Origin: Marsupella aquatica
Lineage: Eukaryota; Marchantiophyta
Assembly: GCA_973895155.1 (NCBI GenBank)
Contig: OZ316894.1
Span: forward strand, 2,480,001 to 2,544,000
Length of the DNA: 64,000 nucleotides
Direction: 5' to 3'
Within the stretch, counting starts at the first letter, position 1; each line of letters opens with the position of its first letter. The notes under the pieces are model-generated. The model worked only from the letters and a program-made list of their open reading frames with translations, did no database searches and was not told where the DNA came from. A program made the translations under genes and the position numbers. Positions 36,457 to 46,218 of the stretch are shown piece after piece.

Positions 36457-36783
36457 AACAAGGAACTTATCAAGTTAGTTATTAGTCATTGTTTATTATA
36501 TGAAAAAATACTTTTGAATTTAATTTTTACAATTGGAAACGTAACTAAAATGGTTATATAGTGACACTTTACCTGTTTTGTTCTTTGCATTCCTTAATTT
36601 TTTATATTTTCTTTTTATTGCATGGCGTCCCAAAATTTACACTCAAATTGACATAAACACAAATGAAAATTGTAAATTTGATTCACAAAACTGATAAGTC
36701 TTGTTTGTTACGGTTATTGTTGACGTGACACACTCTGGTGCCAGGAATTTTGGAAGGGACCCCTAATGGAGATATGTAATAAT
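36457..36783 (-). repeat. dispersed repeat, minus copy
   Basis: Read on the minus strand, it aligns end to end with 62107-62443: TTCCAAAATTCCTGGCACCA, then AACAAACAAGACT, CAGTTTTGTGAATCAAA, AAATTTTGGGACGCC and CTAATAACTAACTTGATAA, in the same order. Identity looks to be near 85%. It is non-coding. The two copies are about 25 kb apart in opposite orientation. Confidence 0.85.
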
Positions 36784-37328
36784 AAAGACTGAGATGGCCT
36801 AGGGTGTAGTTTCGGCCATGATTTTTTGTGGGCAATAACTCAGATGGCCTAGGCTTTAGTTTTTTTGAGATCAATAACCCGGACTAGGAAGGAGAATTAC
36901 ACAAAGATTGAGATGGCCTATTGGGCCTTTAGGCCCTTCCAGGTCCTGTGCTGGTAGGCCTGCCCAGATGGCAAGGGGGGCTATTCCCTGGGATTCTGGA
37001 GTTACTAAAGCGAGTCCGGAACATACTCCTCGGAACCTTGATTACCGCACGTCTCGTGTAAGTCGTCCTTTTGAGACAGGACGTCACTTGCTATAGGCCA
37101 TCGAGGTTGGGATTGTAGCTGTTGTTGGGAAGGAAGCATTACGAGATTATTTTTCCCTTTCCCGACCTCATAAGGCACCCTTTGTTTATTGCCCTTTCAG
37201 TTTCTGGAGCCCATCGCCAATTCCTACGCTCAATGGCAGCCGACCTCGACTGAGGGATACATTTCTCCTGCAATTGGCTTTGATACAATTTGATAGAGCT
37301 GAGAATCGGTTGAGGAGGATTTGAGACA
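36784..37328 (+). other. 5' flank of the TSC10 gene
   Basis: Holds three spaced GAGATGGCCTA phrases (near 36790, 36842 and 36910) and otherwise unique DNA leading to the start codon. No separate gene is recognised. Confidence 0.45.
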
Positions 37329-38737
37329 ATGGCTTTGTGGGCGCTTTGGGCCTTGGTGTTGATCGCTCCTGCGTTTGTAACCCTAATCTGGTTTGTGATT
37401 TCCCCTCGGCCAACTTCTATATCCCTGAAGTCTCGCCATGTGGTCATCACTGGAGGATCCAGTGGGATCGGCTTGTGCGTAGCTCAGCTAGCTGCTTTAG
37501 AGGACGCAAAAATTTCTATCGTTGGGCGGGATACCGAGAAGCTCAAATCAGCTCGCACTGCTATCCTTGATTACTACAAGAGTAAACGAATGAAAGGAGA
37601 ATTCAAAGAGGAGGAACTACCACAGGTTAACTTTTTCAGTGCGGATGTGAAGTCTTACGAGAGTATTGAGAAGGCTGTGAATGAAGCTGTTGCAGAATCA
37701 GGGCCCCTAGATGTCCTTATCTGCTCCCATGGTGTTAGTGTGCCTCAAACTTTTCAGGACACATCTCTTGAAGCTATGTATCATATGCTGGATACGAATC
37801 TGAAGGGCAACCTTCATACTATCAAAGCTGCTCTCCCTCATATCAACAAAGATAGACCGTCAACAAACCCTGGTTGTATCGCCATCTTCAGCACTCAAGT
37901 TGCCCAGGTATTTAGATGGTCTCGTTTTTCATTATTTTGCTTCCTGGTCATAATTTTGCTTCCCCATCAATGAAGATCCTCGTCTCACTTGAGTACTGGT
38001 AAATTGGATCATTGGATATCAGTGATTTTCATTGAGGGGAATGACAATGTTTCTAAGAAAGAATCCCATCTGTCGTTTCACTGAGGCTGGACCAGGTCTC
38101 ACTATATGGCTATGCTTCATATTCTGCGTCCAAGGGAGGTCTTCGTTATCTTGCAGAATCACTACAGCAGGAATTACTGCCCTACAATATTCGGGTGTCA
38201 GTGATATATCCTCCTGATACAGAAACTCCAGGTTTCATCGAAGGTAATGAATGAGAAGAGGACTCTCTCCCTTCTGAATTTTATGCTTAATTCCATATCA
38301 ATCATCCGAGGTTATGTTTTCAAGTGGCTGCTGGGTTTTTGACTTCTTGTTTGTGTAGTTTGGACGTTTTCTATATGGCTTTGATCGATGGCACGCTTGT
38401 TTCAGCGAGTCTAATACTAGCTTCGGAATTGTCTCCCACAGAAAACAAGACCAAGCCAGAACTGACAGCTAAGCTCTCTGAGACGTCCAAAGGTATGGAC
38501 CCTTTAGATGTGGCCAAGGCAGCAATCAAAGGTATCAAAGCGGGGCATTTCAACATCAGCTGTGGCTTTGAGGGCCTCATGTTGAATGCTGCAACTGCTG
38601 GCATGTCTCCTCAGTCATCTCTTCCACTTGCTTTGATTGAGATCTTCTTCATGGGACTTCTCCGCATAGTGGCACTGATCATCATTTCGGGTTGGAATAA
38701 GACAATCAGGGATTGGCATCGGAATCAGAAGAAGTGA
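37329..38737 (+). CDS. TSC10: 3-ketodihydrosphinganine reductase (TSC10/KDSR type), 3 exons
   Basis: The enzyme reduces 3-ketodihydrosphinganine to dihydrosphinganine with NADPH, the second step of sphingolipid base synthesis, at the ER membrane. Exons 37329-37907, 38096-38243 and 38442-38737 sum to 1023 bases (340 residues), with GT-AG introns of 188 and 198 bases and matching phases. A hydrophobic N-terminal segment (residues 3-24) would anchor it. The short-chain dehydrogenase fold follows: cofactor loop TGGSSGIG (41-48), a Ser in AIFSTQ (188), and the catalytic YSASK (Tyr202, Lys206). The phrase YPPDTETPGF is characteristic of this subfamily. A second hydrophobic region (about residues 300-325) precedes a basic tail. 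Length fits the plant and animal enzymes (about 325-335). The start is the first ATG of the open frame. Confidence 0.93.
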
Positions 38738-40355
38738 GGTTCGAATCTTGCCTGATATGACCTCTCCCCGGGAGCGTTCTTAGGTTGTCTACCTGTATGA
38801 CAGGCTTGCTTTTCCTGCTGTTAAATTCGTAGCTTCATAGAGGAATCGTCTCATGTGCTATTTCTACTCCGGCATTCTTCTACATCAGGTCCTTACATCA
38901 TCTATCACTGTTATTTGTCAAATTGGGATCAAGGGTCCTAAGCTCAGTTTTCACCGAGAATACAGATGTGTAGCTGCAGTAGGTTTGACCAGCACGGCAT
39001 ACACAAAACATTGTCTTTGATGATCAATAAGTTAGAAAGATGCCTTGGGCATGATGATATGATAAGCTCAAGCATTTGTTTTTGTTCTTGTCCATGCAGG
39101 AAAATCTCGTAGTTGAATGCAAGGCAGCATGCACAGGATGATGTATCCACAATGAGGATTTTCAAAATACTTTGGGGGTGCATACAATGGAATACTCACA
39201 TTACTTCAGTCTTGGAACAGGATCATGTTTATTTTGTGAATCGCTTGTGTTGCTTGTTCCAATGGTCTCCTACAGTCTTCCACATAAACACAGTATCACA
39301 TTTGGCAGTCACGGCGGGACTGTCTAACCTGCACCTACGACATCCTTCAAGGAGAATCTGACAGCCATGAGGACTTTGTGCAAGTAGAGGGTATCTTACC
39401 AAGTCCCCACATTCGTTATAGGTCTCCGGGTTGATCTGTATCATCAAATTGATTCGTCTAAAAAAATGCCTGAATGCAAAAAGTCCAACGGATGATTTTC
39501 CAGAGCCATTTGTACTTTAAATCTCAATATCCGCATGTCAATGGATCTTCTACAGAGTTCAAATGAGGATATACTTCCCTTCGCGTGTAGGCAACGGTGT
39601 TGCTCTTCAACAAGCGTATCGATTGAAAAGAGCATTTTACATAATGTGTCTGGTTTGTCCAAATTGACAGAGTGAAGGAGCATTAGTACGTTTTTCGCGA
39701 GGTTGCCTCGGTGAAGATGTGAGGTCCCTAGTGATGTTCTGTTCTCTTCTCACTGACTTTCCGGTGGATGCCGACGCTTAGTGGAGGAACTGAGTGACTA
39801 GATGTGTAGAACAACTGGATTCGGATCTCTTATGCATCACGTCCGTAGGCATGAGAGGGCTATTGAGCATTCCACTAGAATTTGAGTTCCCAGGCGTCAT
39901 CCGTAGGAATTTGGCAACAGACGTAGACTTTTTGCTATATGTTAATCGAGTTGTCCCCCAAGCTGGAAATACACAGTTAAACTGAACTCTTTCAACTTCC
40001 AGATACAAGAATCTCTTTCTATGACCGCCCACATATACCTGACTATGAGGTTCTGTATGATTCATTCAACTGAATTGACCCAGACGCCTCCTTACTACAG
40101 TAAAAGTCCTTGATACTGTTCTACATTGGTTATAAAACTGTGCAAGACACAAAGGCGGAATGATGCTACTGAAAAGCACTGAAGAAAATACCTATTCTAC
40201 TATTTTAGGAAACAGAAACAATTGATTATCTTTGTGGAGAATTATGATCCAACTAAAGAAACTGAACTGACAGCAAAATGTTGGAATCATCTTGTCATGT
40301 TTTCTGAGGTCTCTAAATTCTTTTAGTTCAAAGGTCTTGTCGACTCTGATATGAA
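38738..40355. other. 3' flank of TSC10 and gene-free DNA
   Basis: Short frames on both strands only; nothing recognised. Confidence 0.5.
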
Positions 40356-40395
40356 TGATAAGTTCGTATCTTGAATTGATGATACGAACTTATCA
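40356..40395. repeat. perfect 15-bp hairpin
   Basis: TGATAAGTTCGTATC at 40356-40370 is exactly complementary to GATACGAACTTATCA at 40381-40395, with a 10-base loop. No T run follows, and the position between genes gives no clue to function. Confidence 0.9.
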
Positions 40396-42500
40396 CTCAA
40401 ACTCCCGCCCCCCGTTTCACGAAGGGCAAGCGAGGTTAGAGTGTGGGTTGTTGACGAGGAATTAGATCCAACTTCAGTATGCGTCTTAAAAAACTAATTG
40501 GCTATGAACCTGTAGCATATTTGCACTCCAACGTTCAAGGTAGTTGTGCTACACTGTCCACTGCAGTTAGTGTTTAGTCTCACTAATTGAGTAGCCCTTA
40601 AACTTTTATGTCACACACCAAATATCGTGAGTCACATTAATTTTGTTGCCACCAACTTGCAGTAAATGTTAAGTCAGTGTCAGTCACACTAATTTTCGTG
40701 CTCGAAGACTAACCTTCAGTAAAATGATGAACATTCTCCAGGCCAGCAGCTTCATTAAAGATCTGGGTCTCCATTTGCGGAAGCAAACAATGAGTACAGT
40801 TAAATATCGAGACTGCCCCTACTTCTACGCGTGGAGAGTCAACACAGACAACAAACATACGAAATTAGTGTGATTCCTGATACAAAATTGATTGGGACAC
40901 AAATTACGTGAGTCACACTAATTTAGTTCACTAATCGCAATGGACCGTGTAGTTGTTCCTCCCGGAGGCACTTACAGAGTCTCGGGCCATCCGATTTTCC
41001 TTGTGAATTAATTTGATGCCCACATCTCTTTCTTTGTTCCTCAACATAGAAATGAACTCTGTCTACCAAACAACGGAGGAAGAACACTCTTTCGAGAGCA
41101 GTACTATCCGGGTGACAAAAAGATGCACGGCAAACATCCATTTGAAGGCAAATGTGTGGAAGAAGTCGTCAATTGATTGCGATGACTTTACGAAAACAGT
41201 CTGGTCCTAGAGAAGAGGAGAATTATGAGCTTGCAACATCACTCACTATTGGACTATTACCAACATTCGCCAAAGACAGATCATCCTCCAAATGCAAGGA
41301 GTCAGATGAAGATGAAGAATGTGCCGAGCTAGCCGTTCGGACCCAATCTTTCTCATAGAGTCAACCGCGCAGAAGCAGCCCCTGGAGGCTTTATTTGTAC
41401 ATCACCGCAGCCTCAGTCGCTTTGACGTCCCAAGCTATGAATGACAATCTTAATAACGAAATGTCTCTCTTGGTCACTGACGAAAGGCATTATTAGCTGC
41501 TGTCCATGAGAGGGGCCGGTGGAGGGAGTGTGTCACACGTACCACTGGCTCAAGAGAAACCAACTTTGCTGCAGCAACGTTAGATGTGAGGGAGTCTCTG
41601 ACTTAAAGGAAGCTGCCAGTGCCACTATATTGTAGTTGACAGAGAAGAGATGGGTATCTTACCTTGGCCACAGACAGAAGGTCCGTGTAAGGTAGACTAT
41701 TTTTGTGTATACACTCGGCTAATTCGAAGCTGAAGTACTAGCAGTCACTCTCCAGAACTGAAGTGAGAAGCACCAATCAACAGAGACCCCAGCACAGAGT
41801 GATGAGAAGCAGCTGCGAACTTAAAATATAGGGCAGTCGATTTCAGTTAGAAACAGTTTCAAGACAATTTTAAAGCTTGTAGGAAATGAAGCTTCAATTT
41901 TAATTACTACTATTGTACCTGAAGAGCCATTGCTGGAAGAGAATCCTCGTCTGCAAGTGCTTCTGAGTGATGCTCTGTTCTGTGCTCACAAAGCTCCATA
42001 CGCCTCCAATCTCCGACCGCTGTCCCGCCTGCTCCATCAATTGAACTTAACGTCTTGTTTCGAGACATGTTTCGTCGCCACTTCTCGATCATATTCCGGT
42101 TCTGCTACAGAAATTAATGATGACACCTCGAATCAACTCCATCAACTTCTTCGTGGAATCAAGTGTCTAGCTTGGATCTTACCAATTCATGGTACAGAGT
42201 CACTCGAATCTGCTGCTCCGTTTCGAGCTTAGGCTTTGGAGCACAAAATTCCTGTAGATTCCTCCGCCCTGGACGAACTGCCTCCTGGTCCAATCCCTCT
42301 CCTGCGTTGCTCACAGCCGGTTTCCCAGGACCATCGAGCTCAAACGGAAGTGTGCTGTCTTTCGATAGGCCCTACGCAACACGGGAGAGCAAAATTTACT
42401 GTACTGCTAGGGGGAGCGAACTCGCCACTGGGCTACTAAGCCAGCCAGTCCGAAGCTTGAGCGTTGAGGGGCGCCAAAAGGAGGCAGGCCCTTCAAGGAA
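40396..42500. other. gene-free DNA
   Basis: GTGAGTCACA(C)TAATTT phrases recur near 40630, 40690 and 40912. No domain is recognised in the open frames, which overlap one another on both strands. The sequence below 42500 continues the decayed minus-strand frame with stops. Confidence 0.45.
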
Positions 42501-44622
42501 TCACCTTCTCACCTGTAGGTTCGACGGACTCCGAGCTCGATTGTCTATCTCCCATAGCTGTACTTCCAATAAACTGGTCTCATGAACGTTCATAACCCCA
42601 CATGCCATTATGTTGCAATGTTCGGGGTTCTCAACCTGAATTCTCCTTTCCAATATCATTCTGGGAACGTGGCCTCTTGCTTCAACCGGCAATGCTTCCC
42701 AAAACTCTCTCCATTGCTCGTTCTTGAGTTGTCGTTCAGTGTACCCCATTGAAATCTTCAGAAACTCAATGACAGCCGCATTGACTTGATAGAGCCATTC
42801 CACTGGTGTGTCGTTCGCAATGAACGTCTGTCGCGCATTCGCCAAAAATTCTCGAATCTCAGCCTGCACTTGCGTCAATTGTTCACAAGCACGAAACACT
42901 TCATCCATCATCTTGTCCTGTGTTTGCTTTCGAAGCTCCTCCTCTACATGGGACCTTTGATCCATCCGTTGGACCACTTCTGAAACAATCCTGTCAAACT
43001 CCTCCTCAGAGACTGGGAGACTGGGGCTGAATTCCGAATTTCTCTTCTTGAACTTCCTCGGCATGAGATGCTCCCGCTGCTCTCGAGCTCCATGCTGGGC
43101 AGCGTAACTGGTGAGTGCTGCGTGCCCTTTCCAATGGACTACCGCGCCCTCCAATTCGTCTATCTTGGCTTGCTTGTTCCTTTTGTCGTCCTCAAGAACA
43201 CTCATTTGATTAGCCAAGTCAGCCATGTGTGTGCGCATTTCAACAATTTCGTCACCTTCCCTGGATTTTGCTTCTGCGGCGTCTCTTTCAACGATGAGCT
43301 TTTTGATCTCGAATCGGGCTCCTGCTAACTGCCTCTTCAATCTGGTCGTCTTCTCAACCTCTGCCTCCAATAGAGCTCGATCATCCTCTGATTTCCGCTC
43401 AGCATTCCACCTCTCTAGCCTCTCGTTATCCCACAGAACCAGAATCTCATCATTGGTGTCTTTCACATCTTTAAGAATCTGTTGGGACTCTGCACTACTA
43501 CCCTCTAGTTTCCTGATCTGCGCCTCTTGCACCTTCTGCTCCTGCTCATGCTGGGCTTGAAGCGATCCACGTCTTCGGCCAGCTTCTGGCGCTGCACCTC
43601 GGAAATTCTCAGAGCTTCGTCTGAGCTTGACAAAAGAGATAACAAATTCATCCGTTTGGTGTCCAGTACTTGGTACTCCTCCAGTCCATGTCTACCAACA
43701 TCACGGAGCTCCTTGATCATCCGTGCAAAAGGCATGGATGGGTCTGGGTCGTCGCTTGAAGATAAGACCTCTTTCACCCAAGCTTGACGATATCCCTCAG
43801 CCTCTGGCACTGCCTCGTCTCCATATTCTTCCGTTGTTGCTGCCGCAGTTGCAAGGTCAGAGCCAATCGACCTTACTCTTTGTTGGAGCACTTTCGTGCC
43901 CACCTGACGTACCTTTTGCAGTTTCTCTCTATGTTCCCCCACATTAGGTACCGCCAACTCTCCTTGTGTTATTTTCACGAATGGAACTCTACTGCGAAGC
44001 AATAAGTAAACGCACACGTAATTGAAACTGGTGCCAACTCCATGATATTTGTGATCACAAGCTTTCCGATTCAATCCCCATTTCCACCATCCTAGCATCC
44101 CTTCTGGATGTCCTTTAATATCGAGCAGAACTAGCAAGTCCCGTTTGGAAATCGATGATGGCTTCACGCTGACGAACACTCTCTCCTGCATTAGAATTGC
44201 CCATTGCTTCAACGCTGGATCGAAAAAGTCGCTATAAACAGTGTAGATGACATCAAATTTCGTGACTTCACAATATCCCCAATTGTGTCTGGCGAGAGTA
44301 ATTCAGGTGCATCCTTTGGCGAGAATGTGAAATCTTGTTTCTCCAACCGTAAGGCCTCTACAATCATCTCGTTGGTCATCCAGTAATGGGTCCCATCCAA
44401 GTCCTCCAAGGAGAATCTCTTGGGTTGGATGCTGATTCCTTTCGTGACTCGGCCAGATTCTGCTCTCTTCCCAATCTCATAGAAATTGATTTGGATGAAG
44501 TTGAACAGTCCTGTCGCTTCGAGCAGATCGCTCAACAGTACCAAGGTCTTCGAGGTAACCGGGGTCAGTTGGCCTGGTGCCATGCCGTTTCCTCCCTCAC
44601 CTACAGTCGCTCCAAGCAGCAC
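42501..44622 (-). pseudogene. decayed gene for a coiled-coil protein of unknown family
   Basis: Three minus-strand open frames follow one another: 44622-44209 (137 residues), 44212-43505 (235) and 43532-42501 (343). At each join the protein sense continues in another phase. Past about 44260 the reading TKFDVIYTVYSDFFDPALKQW runs on into the second frame, and near 43560 the reading LQAQHEQEQKVQEAQIRKLE continues into the third. Two single-base shifts would therefore unite them into some 700 residues. The N-terminal third is globular with an aromatic-rich patch (GMLGWWKWGLNRKACDHKYH). The last half is strongly charged with heptad-like spacing (EAEVEKTTRLKRQLAGA), a long coiled coil. I do not recognise the family. 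An LTR-element or transposon accessory protein, or a degenerated host gene, are both possible. Confidence 0.5.
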
Positions 44623-44744
44623 TCCTTGTGCTAACCAAGCTTACGATTAATTTTGGTCGAAAGATTCATGCGGGAAAAGTGGAGAACGGCATGTAGCGAA
44701 GATCCAAATACCAATGTCAACTTACTTTCTTACTTGATTGAGTT

Positions 44745-45080
44745 CGGCTACAATCTTTTGTTGATTTCGAAGGGCCGGTTGTGTTTTTACTGACAGGTCA
44801 GTTCATTTTCCTGTTTAGCCTTCCTCGAAATATTCATTATACAGTAGGAGGTAGTTTCGATATGGCGGCGATACCATTAATTGCGATGGCTATCACGTGT
44901 GGACGATTGTGTGCTGCTGCAATCTTGTGTTGATTGCGCAGGGACGGCTGTGTTTTACCCAACGTTTAGTTCAATTTCCTGCTCTCCTGTTGAGCCTTCC
45001 TCGAAAACATTCACTATACAGTACGGAGGAGTTTCGATATGGCGGCAATACCATTAATTGCGATGGCTATCACGTTCGCC
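44745..45080 (+). repeat. 177-bp tandem duplication
   Basis: Two diverged consecutive copies, each ending in TTTCGATATGGCGGC(G/A)ATACC and ATTAATTGCGATGGCTATCACG, with starts 177 bases apart (44861 and 45038 for the same base). They lie just upstream of the decayed minus-strand frame. Confidence 0.85.
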
Positions 45081-46218
45081 CAACAAATCTTGTGGCAATG
45101 GTTTCTTAGTATCGCTTGCACTCTTAATTGTTGAGCAGTACTGTATCTCCTACTGTTGTGAGCACCTAGAGCTCAGGAAGCCTTCGATACTGACATGCAA
45201 AATGGCTATAATCCTGATTTTCTTCTGCAGTATTTGCTGGCTTTCAGCTCACGCTGCCTCGTCCTTCTGCCCGTCTGCCCGCCTGCCCACATTGCCTGCT
45301 CCTTCTCCTTCGGAATGGACTCTCGCATACAGTATTAGTACCACAGCCAGAGCGTGGGTGAATTGGACTGGTACCATAGCCAGAGAGAGTGTGATGGTTT
45401 GATTGAATGGCGGATTGATCAACACTGTTGAAATTAGGGAGGGCAACGGGCTTTAGGCGAGGACTGGCGTAGTTCCTCAACATCATCGATTGCTGAGTGG
45501 GTTTTCTGTTCCCCGTCCAGCACTTTTTATTCAAAGGTGAAGACTCCACGACAACGAGGGTCTACGAGACTGGGCGAAGGGGCAGAACATCCCCACAGCA
45601 ATCAGCCGCAACGGGTTCCCACACAGGAACAGATTGAGATTGGCGAGTGGTGAGTGGTTTAGCAATTCGTCTCATGTTAATTTGGTGTTGGTATAACTGA
45701 TTTATCTCATCTGGTAATCGTTTTTCGTTTTTGTTCCATGTTTGTCCTTTTCTTTTTGTGGACGGCTAGGACGCTGGAGTTGCTCGAGTTCTTGTGGCGG
45801 ATAATCGGATCTTTGTGTGGAAACCGGAGTAGTTCAAGCAGGCTGAGATGTGTGAATATCGTTGGGGTTGAATTTCTTTTCTGTGTCGTCCCCAGTGGCT
45901 CTTCGTACTAGGAGAATAATTAGGCTGAAGACTCTGGAGCGGTCGTTGGCTCCGAGAAGGATCATAAACAGGGAGCACATCGCGGCGGACACGTATAAAG
46001 ATGGCCCACTAGTTGTATTGGTTATTTACTCTCTACGGAAGTTGTGGTTCGGAGTGCGTGCTACGACCAGCTTCGACTATTGTAGCAGCAAATTTATACA
46101 CGAGGTTTGACGATGATGGTTGTGAGTAGAAGGTGATTGAGAAGGGGCCCGGCTGACTGGCCAAAACTTTCACGACGGAGGAGACCACTGAGTACAGCAG
46201 GTGATCTCAGACACAGGG
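45081..46218. other. 5' flank of ORANGE
   Basis: Open frames of up to 114 codons occur, but none is recognised. One (from 45202) looks like a signal peptide by hydrophobicity but sits across a TTCTTCTGCAG acceptor-like sequence and lacks further support. Non-coding leader exons of ORANGE could lie here. Confidence 0.4.

Noticed and set aside
38739-38765. GGTTCGAATC, a tRNA B-box-like phrase
   Set aside because: No A box or acceptor-stem pairing around it; it directly follows the TSC10 stop codon.
45202-45402. possible secreted peptide with a signal-like start
   Set aside because: The hydrophobic start spans a TTCTTCTGCAG acceptor-like site, the rest is low-complexity, and no family is recognised.
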